Positions 1-6,734 of a DNA stretch of 7,862 bases are shown here, in pieces; position 1 is the first letter of the stretch; the number at the start of each line of letters is the position of its first letter. The translations under genes and the position numbers were made by a program. The notes under the pieces are model-generated. The model saw only the letters and a list, made by a program, of their open reading frames with translations, did no database searches and was not told where the DNA came from. This DNA is from UBA7236 sp036734545 (GTDB taxonomy: Bacteria; Bacteroidota; Bacteroidia; Chitinophagales; BACL12), in the NCBI GenBank assembly GCA_036734545.1, contig DAIMYJ010000120.1, positions 1 through 7,862 of the forward strand. Reading direction: 5' to 3'.

Positions 1-791
1 ACCACCTGCACCACTACGATACTTACCTCGTAGAGCATCCAGAGGGGGAGGGCTACCAGAAAGAGACTGAAGGCGTCGCCGGAAGGGGTGATGATGGCGG
101 CGAGGACAAGGGAGAATACGCTCGCAAATTTGCGGTTGTTGGCGAGGAAGGCGCGGCCCAGCAGGCCCATCTTGGCCAGGAAATACGCGATCATGGGTAT
201 CTCGAAGATCAGACCGGTCCATAATACCATGCCGGTGAGGATGCCCAGATAGGAATCGAAGGTGAACTGGTTCTCGATCTGCTCGCTCAGCGTGAACTGC
301 GCGAGGAAGTTGATGGAGAACGGCGCCAGCAGAAAATAGCCGAACAGCGCACCGATATAGAACAACAGCGTGGCGATCAGGATCACGCCGCCCAGATTAC
401 TCTTCTCCTTATCAAGGAGGGCCGGCTTCACAAAACGCCAGATCTCCCACAGGATATACGGGAACGCGAAGATGACACCCGCCATGAAGGCGATCTTGAT
501 GTATAAAAAGAAGGGCGACGACAGGTTCAGGTAGAACAATTTGTAATCGAGGGTCTCGATGCACAAACTGTCCATCTCCAGCCACCGGCCCAGATCACAG
601 AACAGCCGGTAGGTGATAAAGTCGGGGTTCTTGGGCGCCAGGATGATCTTGTCGAAAACGAACTGCGGATAGACCAGGAAGACGATCGACAGCGCCAGCA
701 CCACCAGGACGATACGGACGATATGCCAACGGAGATCCTCCAGATGCTCCATGAAGGTCATCTCATCCGGATTCTTTTTAATGGCTGCCAT
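1..791 (-). CDS. tatC: Sec-independent (twin-arginine) protein translocase subunit TatC, 3' end cut by window edge
   Basis: TatC is the multi-spanning inner-membrane receptor of the Tat pathway; it binds twin-arginine signal peptides and, with TatA-type proteins, exports folded proteins. The 263 visible residues start at the ATG at 789-791 and run off the left edge without a stop, so the last part of the family's usual length is missing. The N-terminal family motif FMEHLEDLR lies at residues 13-21. A second conserved block, FPYILWEIWRFVKPAL, is at 110-125, followed by a Glu at 129 that aligns with the functionally important Glu103 of E. coli TatC. The ITPSGDAFS stretch at 234-242 matches the family's TPPD-type motif. 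Several hydrophobic membrane spans are clear (about 24-42, 93-117, 133-157, 184-207, 222-262). The usual HLEELR is HLEDLR here, a conservative change at the site equivalent to Glu15. The gene lies 24 bases after the OmpA-type gene on the same strand. No tatA gene is in view. Confidence 0.96.
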   Translation of the reverse strand, partial: MAAIKKNPDEMTFMEHLEDLRWHIVRIVLVVLALSIVFLVYPQFVFDKIILAPKNPDFITYRLFCDLGRWLEMDSLCIETLDYKLFYLNLSSPFFLYIKIAFMAGVIFAFPYILWEIWRFVKPALLDKEKSNLGGVILIATLLFYIGALFGYFLLAPFSINFLAQFTLSEQIENQFTFDSYLGILTGMVLWTGLIFEIPMIAYFLAKMGLLGRAFLANNRKFASVFSLVLAAIITPSGDAFSLFLVALPLWMLYEVSIVVVQV

Positions 792-804
792 GCGAATTGG
801 AGCG

Positions 805-812
805 CAAAATTA
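805..812 (-). promoter_or_regulatory. Possible Bacteroidota-type -7 box just before tatC
   Basis: On the minus strand this reads TAATTTTG, an exact fit to TAnnTTTG. It lies between the stop of the OmpA-type gene and the tatC start, with only 13 bases from the box to the ATG. A transcript starting 5-7 bases downstream would have a leader of about 6-8 bases. No TTTG element is seen at the usual distance upstream; the nearest similar site (TTTA, 838-841) is about 25 bases away. The match could be chance, and tatC may simply be read from the upstream genes. Confidence 0.3.
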
Positions 813-815
813 CCA

Positions 816-1814
816 TTATTTCTGATCGATCAGCTGGTAAAGTGCGTCCAGATTCGGACTGAGGATGATCTCGGTGCGACGGTTGCGGGCCTTGCCTTCC
901 ACGGTGCCGTTGTCGGCCACCGGGTAAAACTCACCCCTGCCCTCGGCGATCACGCGCTTCGCATCCACACCGTTCTCCTGGGTCAGGATCTTCACGATGC
1001 TGGTGGCACGCAATACCGACAGGTCCCAGTTGTCTTTCGGGAAATTATTGCTCTTGAGCGGCACATTGTCGGTATGACCCTCGATCTCCACGGTGATGTC
1101 AGGGTTGGCCCTTAACACTTCGGCGAGTTTCTTGAGGGCGTCCTTGCCCTTGGGATCCACAATGGTGCTGCCGGAAGCGAATAACAGCTTCTCGCTGAGC
1201 GACACATATACCTTGCCGTTCTTGCGCTCTACCGTGAGGTCGCTGCTGCTGAAGCCCGACAGGGCCTTGTCAATGGTATTCTTCAGGTCGGTAACGGTCT
1301 TCTCCTGCTGGTTGAGGACGGACTCCAGCTCGGCCACACGCTTCGAACGGGCTTCGAGATCTGCCGTGAGCTGTTCTATGCTTTTCTGCTGGTCGGCGAG
1401 GGTGGAGGCCTTGGTGTTCAGCTCCTTCTCCTTGGCCAGCAACTCATCGGATTTCTTCTGCAGGTCTTCACGCAACTGCTGATTCTCGTTGGCCGACAGC
1501 GCCAGCAACTGATTGATGCGGTTGTTGAGCATGTCCTCAATGGCGCGCAGCTCCTGGTTGGCTTTCACCATCTGGTCGTAACGGCTGTGAATATCCACCG
1601 AATCCTTGCGCATCAGGTTCATGGAGGCATACATGGCATCCAGCTGCTTGGTGAGGGATTCCACCTCTTCGTTGCGCATGCGCAGCTGACTGCGCAGTAC
1701 GGAGGTATCCTGCATGCAGGCGTCGCGCTGGGCAACGGCATCCTGATATTGACGTTGAGGCACACATCCGGCTAAAGCGATGGCGCACATGACCGGTATA
1801 ATGAGTTTTTTCAT
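816..1814 (-). CDS. OmpA-family lipoprotein with long coiled coil
   Basis: This is probably an outer-membrane lipoprotein that grips peptidoglycan through a C-terminal OmpA domain. The chosen ATG at 1812-1814 gives 332 residues and starts directly with a lipoprotein signal peptide: KK at 2-3, a hydrophobic core, and the lipobox LAGC with Cys17 as the lipidated residue. A start 30 codons upstream (1904) would overlap the preceding gene and bury the signal peptide. Residues about 20-185 are rich in heptad-like Leu, Glu, Lys and Gln and look like an extended coiled coil. The OmpA domain spans about 200-320, with LFASGS (211-216), GHTDN (246-250), DLSVLRA (264-270) and NRR (311-313), the parts of the fold that contact diaminopimelate in studied relatives. 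No transmembrane beta barrel is visible. Such proteins are sometimes named MotB-like, but the N-terminal membrane anchor of MotB is missing. No acidic surface-export signal follows Cys17, so a periplasm-facing position is likely. It follows the HerA-like gene by 58 bases. Confidence 0.9.
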   Translation of the reverse strand: MKKLIIPVMCAIALAGCVPQRQYQDAVAQRDACMQDTSVLRSQLRMRNEEVESLTKQLDAMYASMNLMRKDSVDIHSRYDQMVKANQELRAIEDMLNNRINQLLALSANENQQLREDLQKKSDELLAKEKELNTKASTLADQQKSIEQLTADLEARSKRVAELESVLNQQEKTVTDLKNTIDKALSGFSSSDLTVERKNGKVYVSLSEKLLFASGSTIVDPKGKDALKKLAEVLRANPDITVEIEGHTDNVPLKSNNFPKDNWDLSVLRATSIVKILTQENGVDAKRVIAEGRGEFYPVADNGTVEGKARNRRTEIILSPNLDALYQLIDQK

Positions 1815-1872
1815 AGCTTTTGAATTTACGGAACGAAATAAACGGTTTTTGTCGACTTGATGGTATACGTTA

Positions 1873-3438
1873 TCAACGCTTGCTGAGCATACCGAGCAAT
1901 CCACGCTCCAGCACCTTGAACACGGTGCGCGTGATCTGGTTCTGTGTTGTCTTGTTCAGCAGCGGCTTCTCTTTGGTGCGTGTGCGGCCTTCCGACTTCT
2001 CGCGCACTTTTCGCTCGCGCTCTTCCATCTGCAAACGCTTCTCTTCCTCCTTCAATTGTTTTTCGCGCTCGGCAGCGGCGGAATAGGCTTCCAGTTTTTT
2101 ATTCAATATCTCATACGCACTCTCGCGGTCGATCTGCTCATTGTATTTGCGCACGAGCGTGGAATTATTATTGATCTGCTGCATCTCATCCGGCGTGAGC
2201 ACATCCATGCGCGATTGCGGTGCCACCAGCAAGGTATGCGCCAGCGGTGCCGGTGCGCCTTTTTCATTCAGCGCCGTTACAATGGCCTCGCCGATACCGA
2301 GATGCGTGAGCAGGTCTTCGGTCTTATAGAAATCGGTGAGCGGATAATTCTCTGCGGTCAATTTAATAGCCTTGCGGTCGTTGGCGGTGAAGGCGCGGAG
2401 GGCGTGCTGCACTTTTAATCCGAGCTGCGACAACACCTCTGCGGGAATATCCGTAGGCAGCTGCGTGCAGAAGAAAATACCCACGCCTTTCGACCGTATG
2501 AGCTTTACAATGGTGGTGATCTGCTCGAGCAGATTTTTACTTGCTTCCTTGAAGATCAGATGCGCCTCATCGATGATGATCACCAGCTTGGGATCTTCCT
2601 TGTCGCCGATCTCGGGGAAGGTGCTGTACACCTCCGCCAGCAAACACAGCATGAATGTACTGAAGAGCTTGGGCTTACTCTGGATATCGGTCAGGCGGAG
2701 GATATTGATATAAGCCTGGCCGCGGTCGTTCATCCTGCAGAGATCCTCCACATCAAAACTCTTTTCTCCGAAAAACATATCGGCACCCTGTTCCTCTATC
2801 TCTATCACCTTCCGCAATATCGTGCCCGCACTCGATGTGCTGATCTTGCCGTACTCTTTTTCTATCTCTGCCTTGCCCTCGGTGGTAAGATAATTCAGCG
2901 TCTTGCGAAAATCCTTGAGGTCGAGCAGCGGAATGTGATTGTCGTCGCAATATTTAAATACGAGCGACACCACGCCTTCCTGAATATCATTCAGCTCTAA
3001 AATTTTGGAAAATAATACCGGACCGAATTCCGATACCGTAGCGCGCAAACGCACACCGGATTCCTGACTGATGCTCATCAGCTCCACCGGATATCCCGTG
3101 GCCTTCCACTCCTTGCCGATCTTCTGCATGCGCTCGTCGATCTTCGGATTGGACGTGCCGGGCATGGCAATACCGCTCACGTCGCCCTTGATGTCCATGA
3201 TGAGCACACCCACGCCGTTGTCGCTGAGCTGCTCCACGATGCCCTGCAGGGTTTTCGTTTTACCGGTACCCGTGGCGCCGGCAACGAGGCCGTGACGGTT
3301 CATCATGCGCAGGGGCACTTTTACATGCGTTTGCGGCAGCGGGGCATTGTCGAGAATGGCCGTGCCCAGCACGATGGAAGTACCCTGGAAATTATAGCCA
3401 TCGTTTATCGCCTGGCGAAATTGTTCGGTGCGGTCCAC
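1873..3438 (-). CDS. HerA/YjgR-type helicase-like ATPase (DUF853)
   Basis: This is a P-loop ATPase of the HerA/FtsK superfamily, close in layout to E. coli YjgR, whose cellular role is not firmly known; DNA translocation is inferred from the superfamily. With the GTG start at 3436-3438 the protein has 521 residues, near the usual length of about 500. Walker A is GATGTGKT at 54-61 (Lys60). Walker B is the hydrophobic run ending in Asp290-Glu291, within LVIIIDEAHLIF. Residues about 438-491 are highly charged (Glu, Lys, Arg) and probably form a coiled coil or flexible linker, followed by the family's short hydrophobic tail with GLLG near 513-516. The open frame continues upstream to an ATG at 3504, but that extension overlaps radA and lies upstream of the TATCTTTG box at 3460-3467, so the GTG start is preferred. 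It is the first gene of a minus-strand cluster with the OmpA-type lipoprotein and tatC and is divergent from radA. Confidence 0.9.
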   Translation of the reverse strand: MDRTEQFRQAINDGYNFQGTSIVLGTAILDNAPLPQTHVKVPLRMMNRHGLVAGATGTGKTKTLQGIVEQLSDNGVGVLIMDIKGDVSGIAMPGTSNPKIDERMQKIGKEWKATGYPVELMSISQESGVRLRATVSEFGPVLFSKILELNDIQEGVVSLVFKYCDDNHIPLLDLKDFRKTLNYLTTEGKAEIEKEYGKISTSSAGTILRKVIEIEEQGADMFFGEKSFDVEDLCRMNDRGQAYINILRLTDIQSKPKLFSTFMLCLLAEVYSTFPEIGDKEDPKLVIIIDEAHLIFKEASKNLLEQITTIVKLIRSKGVGIFFCTQLPTDIPAEVLSQLGLKVQHALRAFTANDRKAIKLTAENYPLTDFYKTEDLLTHLGIGEAIVTALNEKGAPAPLAHTLLVAPQSRMDVLTPDEMQQINNNSTLVRKYNEQIDRESAYEILNKKLEAYSAAAEREKQLKEEEKRLQMEERERKVREKSEGRTRTKEKPLLNKTTQNQITRTVFKVLERGLLGMLSKR

Positions 3439-3448
3439 AAAAAATGAT

Positions 3449-3456
3449 TTAATTTG
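3449..3456 (+). promoter_or_regulatory. Weak candidate -7 box for radA
   Basis: The plus strand reads TTAATTTG, one mismatch from TAnnTTTG, ending 37 bases before the radA ATG. A TTG at 3421-3423 is 25 bases upstream, longer than the usual spacing. It is listed because the 55-base gap between radA and the divergent gene must hold the radA start signals unless they lie inside the neighbouring coding region. The evidence is thin. Confidence 0.25.
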
Positions 3457-3459
3457 CGT

Positions 3460-3467
3460 CAAAGATA
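3460..3467 (-). promoter_or_regulatory. Bacteroidota-type -7 box for the HerA-like gene
   Basis: The minus strand reads TATCTTTG, an exact TAnnTTTG match, ending 21 bases before the GTG codon at 3436-3438. Transcription would begin near 3453 and give an AT-rich leader of about 15 bases without a Shine-Dalgarno sequence, which is normal in this phylum. No TTTG is present 19-21 bases upstream, so only half of the consensus is met. The box supports the GTG start over the upstream ATG at 3504. Confidence 0.55.
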
Positions 3468-3493
3468 CGCTATATCGGGCGTGTCGTGCGCGT

Positions 3494-4867
3494 ATGGCCA
3501 ACAAAGCAAAAACAGCCTTTTTCTGTCAGAACTGCGGGTTTGAATCTTCCAAATGGCTGGGAAAATGCCCCTCCTGCAATCAGTGGAACACCTTCACCGA
3601 AGAGGTGATCGAACGCCCCGCCGAAGCGGCCGTGTGGAAGGAAGAAAAAACCGATAAACGCATCCAGGGCCCCGTGCCCATCGACGAGATACGCGCCGGC
3701 GATACGCACCGCATCCCCACGAGCGACCTCGAACTGAACCGCACCCTCGGCGGCGGCATCGTACCGGGCAGCCTGGTGCTGGTGGGTGGCGAACCGGGCA
3801 TCGGAAAATCGACACTGCTGCTGCAACTCGCACTCGAACTCAAAGACCTCAAGGTACTTTACGTGTCGGGCGAAGAAAGCGAACAGCAGATCAAAATGCG
3901 CGCCGAACGCCTCAAAGGCAAGAACAAACAACTGTTCATCTCCACCGAAATCTCCGTCGGTAAATTATTCACGCAGATCAAACAACTGCAACCGCAACTC
4001 GTCATCATCGACTCCATACAAACCGTCGTTTCCGATTTTGTGGATTCCACCGCGGGCAGTATCGCGCAGATAAAAGAATGCGCCGGACAACTCATGCGCT
4101 ACGCCAAGGAAAGCAATGTGCCGGTGTTCATCATCGGTCATATCAATAAGGAAGGCTATATCGCGGGACCGAAAATTCTCGAACACATGGTGGATACCGT
4201 TCTGCAGTTCGAGGGCGACCGCAATTATACGCATCGCATTTTGCGCACCATTAAAAACCGATTTGGCAGTACGAGCGAGATCGGTATTTATAAAATGGAA
4301 GGCGACGGCTTACAGCAGGTGAACAATCCCAGCGAACTGCTCATCACCGAAAAGGAAGAACCGCTGCCGGGTGTGGCCGTGGCCGCTACCATGGAAGGCA
4401 TGCGACCCATGCTCATCGAAGTGCAGGCGCTGGTGAGTCCGGCAGTTTACGGAAACCCCCAGCGCACCGCCACCGGCTTCGACCTGCGCCGCCTCAACAT
4501 GCTCCTGGCCGTTCTTGAAAAACGCGGCGGATTTGCATACGGGAATAAAGATGTGTTCCTGAATATTGCGGGCGGACTCCGCGTGGAAGACCCCGCCATC
4601 GACCTCAGCATCGCGTGTGCACTGCTGTCGTCACTCACCGATATGCCGCTGCCCATGAACGCGTGCTTCGCGGCAGAGATCGGACTGAGCGGCGAACTGC
4701 GCGGCGTGGCACGTATCGACCAGCGCATCACCGAAGCAGAAAAACTCGGCTTCGACCGCATCTACATCGCCAAACACAACATGAAATCCCTCAAGCAGCA
4801 GAAATATAACATCGAACTGCGCGCGGCGGGAAAACTCGAAGAGATCTACAAGCAACTCTTTGTGTGA
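3494..4867 (+). CDS. radA: DNA repair and recombination protein RadA (Sms)
   Basis: RadA is a RecA-like, DNA-dependent ATPase that promotes branch migration of recombination intermediates and helps process stalled forks; in some naturally transformable bacteria it also extends the incoming strand. The ATG at 3494 gives 457 residues, the normal family length. A four-cysteine zinc finger is at the N-terminus (Cys11, Cys14, Cys25, Cys28). Walker A is GGEPGIGKST at 98-107 (Lys105), Walker B ends in Asp173, and the RadA signature KNRFG is at 254-258. The C-terminal part (about 290-457) is the Lon-protease-like domain, which in RadA serves as a scaffold and not as a peptidase. The frame is open for 22 codons upstream (to 3428), but that extension runs back into the divergent gene and precedes the zinc finger, so it is not used here. 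All key motifs are intact. No clear terminator follows. Confidence 0.98.
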   Translation: MANKAKTAFFCQNCGFESSKWLGKCPSCNQWNTFTEEVIERPAEAAVWKEEKTDKRIQGPVPIDEIRAGDTHRIPTSDLELNRTLGGGIVPGSLVLVGGEPGIGKSTLLLQLALELKDLKVLYVSGEESEQQIKMRAERLKGKNKQLFISTEISVGKLFTQIKQLQPQLVIIDSIQTVVSDFVDSTAGSIAQIKECAGQLMRYAKESNVPVFIIGHINKEGYIAGPKILEHMVDTVLQFEGDRNYTHRILRTIKNRFGSTSEIGIYKMEGDGLQQVNNPSELLITEKEEPLPGVAVAATMEGMRPMLIEVQALVSPAVYGNPQRTATGFDLRRLNMLLAVLEKRGGFAYGNKDVFLNIAGGLRVEDPAIDLSIACALLSSLTDMPLPMNACFAAEIGLSGELRGVARIDQRITEAEKLGFDRIYIAKHNMKSLKQQKYNIELRAAGKLEEIYKQLFV

Positions 4868-4927
4868 CGCCGGTGGGTCGGGATATCCTGCCTGCCGTGC
4901 AAAAAAAATTTCCACATGCCTCTGCAT

Positions 4928-4960
4928 TTTGCTTTCAAACTAATTGAGGGAATAAAGTTG
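4928..4960 (+). promoter_or_regulatory. Candidate two-part promoter for the comF-family gene
   Basis: TTTG at 4928-4931 is followed after 21 bases by TAAAGTTG at 4953-4960, one mismatch from TAnnTTTG. This is the only site in the window where both parts of the Bacteroidota consensus appear at about the usual spacing. Transcription would start near 4966, leaving a leader of about 79 bases to the ATG at 5045, or about 31 bases to an in-frame ATG at 4997. The rest of the 177-base gap after radA (4868-5044) shows only an A8 tract (4901-4908) and a short GGATATCC palindrome (4881-4888), with no small gene or RNA I can recognise. Confidence 0.45.
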
Positions 4961-5044
4961 CATACACGATTAAAAGCGTGTTAATCAACATTCAGCATGC
5001 GCAGGTGCTCTGCGTTCTCTTTTTTGGGGGATAAATTGAAGGCC

Positions 5045-5743
5045 ATGTTACCGATAAAACTGGTTCGCGGGGTGGCCGATCTCTTCTATCCGCGCTTGTG
5101 TGCGGCCTGTCAATCGCCGCTCCTATGGCATGAACGCATCATTTGCATCCGGTGCAGGATAGCGCTGCCGAGAACGGATTTCGGCATGTACCCCGACAAT
5201 CCCGTGGCCAGAAAATTCTGGGGCAAGCTGCCGGTGGAAGGCGCCGTGGCCATGCTGCATTTTCATAAAGGCTCCAAAGTGCAGTCGCTCATGCACGCAC
5301 TGAAATATCACGACCGCAAAGATGTGGGCATACTGCTCGGACAACTGCTCGGCTACTACATGCATCAGCACCGGCTGTTCACCCGCGCCGACTGCATCAG
5401 CATCGTGCCCCTGCATGCCGATAAATTAAAAGCACGCGGTTATAATCAGTGTGCTGTCATCGGTGAAGGATTATCGCAGGTGTTACAGATACCGCTCCTC
5501 ACCGATCTCATCGAACGCACGGCCTTCACCTCCACGCAAACACGCAAATCGCGGATGGAAAGATGGAATAATGTGAAAGATGTATTCACTATCTGCGCAC
5601 CGGAACGCGTGCATGATAAACACGTACTGCTCATCGACGATGTCATCACCACCGGCTCCACACTCGAAGCCTGTGCGGCGCAACTCATAACACTGCCGGG
5701 CACGAAAGTGAGCATCGCCGCCGTGGCGTATGCCGAAAGTTGA
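5045..5743 (+). CDS. comF: ComF-family phosphoribosyltransferase-like protein
   Basis: ComF-family proteins couple an N-terminal zinc-finger-like segment to a phosphoribosyltransferase fold. In transformable bacteria ComF is needed for DNA uptake or processing, but its biochemical reaction is not settled and many non-competent bacteria carry a homolog, so a competence role here is not shown. The 232-residue protein from the ATG at 5045 has paired cysteines Cys19/Cys22 and Cys34/Cys37, a central ALKYHDRKD stretch typical of the family, PLHADKLKARGYNQ in the middle, and the PRPP-binding loop LLIDDVITTGST at 195-206 with the acidic pair Asp198-Asp199. An in-frame ATG at 4997 would add 16 residues; 5045 is preferred because the family usually begins only a few residues before the LFYPRLC-type segment. 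A weak GAAGG lies just upstream. It follows radA on the same strand, but the 177-base gap with its own promoter candidate argues against tight co-transcription. Confidence 0.9.
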   Translation: MLPIKLVRGVADLFYPRLCAACQSPLLWHERIICIRCRIALPRTDFGMYPDNPVARKFWGKLPVEGAVAMLHFHKGSKVQSLMHALKYHDRKDVGILLGQLLGYYMHQHRLFTRADCISIVPLHADKLKARGYNQCAVIGEGLSQVLQIPLLTDLIERTAFTSTQTRKSRMERWNNVKDVFTICAPERVHDKHVLLIDDVITTGSTLEACAAQLITLPGTKVSIAAVAYAES

Positions 5744-5752
5744 AATGCAAGG

Positions 5753-6643
5753 TCAGGATCTGCTCACCACCGCAAAAGGCACGGCCACACCGCCGAAACC
5801 CTGATAATAACGGGCGAGTCCGGGCTGCATGGAACCCTCGAAATCGAACAGCAACCCGGAGGCCGCATACGACTGAAAAATATGATCTATGAGAAAGGTC
5901 ATGGCGTGCAATTTCTTGCCGGTCTCTGTAGAGACCGCAGATAAATAGATCAATTTACCGTTGCTGTTCAGCAGGAATACCACCGACTGCACATCACCAT
6001 TCGGGCCGGCCGCCGCGAGCACACGCCCTTTTCCGCGACGGATACATTCGTTGATGAGGGCACCCAGCCGCTGTGTGTCATCCTCCTTCTGTCGCCCCTG
6101 ACGGATCACATCCGCGAGTTCCTTCCTGCGCATGGCCAGCAACATCGACGCATCCGGTAATTCCAACACCTGCCACGGATGCTGACGCGCACGCTTCAGG
6201 TTGCGGTGGGTCTGCGTGGAATAGGCACGCTCCAGATCGGCATAACTGCCGGAGAGCTGCACGTGATGCGTGCGCCGCATCTGCACATGAAAAACGGAAG
6301 CATCCACCGTATTGCCGGTGTTGAGATGCAATCGCCAACGGCGGAAACGGCGCGATACTTCTTCCAGACAGGCGGTCAGCCACTGCGCATCATCCGTATG
6401 CTGATAGAACAGGCCGAGCTGCTGCGTGAAGAACGGCTCATAGGCCTTGCGCACGAAAAAGCGCCGGGTCACCGGTATGGGGAACACCGCGCGGTAGTCA
6501 TCCACCACCAAAGCATCCCAGCTGTTGCCGCTCACGATATCGAGATACCACGCATAAGCGTAGGGCATAGCGTTCACCGCCGCATCGATGCAGGCATCCC
6601 ATTGGGCGCGGTCTATGTCGCTGTGCTGAACGTACCGGATCAT
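5753..6643 (-). CDS. FemAB/GNAT-like acyltransferase-fold protein
   Basis: This 296-residue protein resembles a widespread but poorly studied Bacteroidota family with a duplicated GNAT (FemAB- or BioF2-like) fold; substrate and donor are unknown. With the ATG at 6641-6643, the N-terminal half carries the family-like stretch YAYAWYLDIVSG (28-39), then AVFPIPVTRR (52-61) and FFTQQLGLF (71-79). The C-terminal half has a GNAT-type strand pair, GKGRVLAAAGPNGDVQSVVF (204-223), and ends in a well-kept block, FDFEGSMQPGLARYYQGFGG (266-285). There is no signal peptide or membrane span, so it is probably cytoplasmic. The open frame runs upstream to 6802, but those codons overlap hflX and lie upstream of the TATATTTG box at 6711-6718. 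The start at 6643 would have a leader of about 61 bases. It converges with the comF-family gene (9 bases between stops) and diverges from hflX. No reaction should be assigned from this sequence alone. Confidence 0.85.
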   Translation of the reverse strand: MIRYVQHSDIDRAQWDACIDAAVNAMPYAYAWYLDIVSGNSWDALVVDDYRAVFPIPVTRRFFVRKAYEPFFTQQLGLFYQHTDDAQWLTACLEEVSRRFRRWRLHLNTGNTVDASVFHVQMRRTHHVQLSGSYADLERAYSTQTHRNLKRARQHPWQVLELPDASMLLAMRRKELADVIRQGRQKEDDTQRLGALINECIRRGKGRVLAAAGPNGDVQSVVFLLNSNGKLIYLSAVSTETGKKLHAMTFLIDHIFQSYAASGLLFDFEGSMQPGLARYYQGFGGVAVPFAVVSRS

Positions 6644-6687
6644 GCGTGTGTTATCTGAATATCGCCGTGCAGTAGTGGTGTATCGCT

Positions 6688-6695
6688 TACCTTTG
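6688..6695 (+). promoter_or_regulatory. Bacteroidota-type -7 box for hflX
   Basis: The plus strand reads TACCTTTG, an exact TAnnTTTG match, ending 39 bases before the hflX ATG. The expected start point near 6701 gives a leader of about 34 bases. No TTTG is seen at the matching upstream distance. It lies within the expected 5' leader of the opposite-strand gene. Confidence 0.5.
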
Positions 6696-6710
6696 CACCT
6701 GCCATTCCGG

Positions 6711-6718
6711 CAAATATA
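6711..6718 (-). promoter_or_regulatory. Bacteroidota-type -7 box for the FemAB/GNAT-like gene
   Basis: The minus strand reads TATATTTG, an exact TAnnTTTG match. Transcription would start near 6704 and leave a leader of about 61 bases to the ATG at 6641-6643. A TATG (6741-6744 on the minus strand), one mismatch from TTTG, sits 22 bases upstream of the box and could be a poor -33 element. The box faces the hflX box at 6688-6695. Confidence 0.5.
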
Positions 6719-6734
6719 CCTCTTACAGGCCTTC

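Noticed and set aside
822..833. Perfect 12-base palindrome CTGATCGATCAG
   Set aside because: It encodes Leu-Ile-Asp-Gln at the end of the OmpA-type protein and has no T-run after it on the minus strand, so it is not a terminator; one chance palindrome of this size is not enough for an operator call.
723..1482. Plus-strand open frames of about 130 codons opposite tatC and the OmpA-type gene
   Set aside because: They are antisense to clear genes and show no motif or start signal.
816..1814. MotB flagellar stator call for the OmpA-type protein
   Set aside because: The protein has a lipoprotein signal and long coiled coil in place of MotB's transmembrane anchor, and there is no neighbouring motA.
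1815..1872. Separate promoter for the OmpA-type gene
   Set aside because: No TAnnTTTG with zero or one mismatch is present on the minus strand in this 58-base gap; the closest (TAAATTCA) has two mismatches, so read-through from the HerA-like gene is the simpler reading.
4868..4910. Possible radA terminator (GGATATCC region followed by A8)
   Set aside because: The palindrome has no loop and poor flanking pairing, and the run after it is A and not T on the coding strand.
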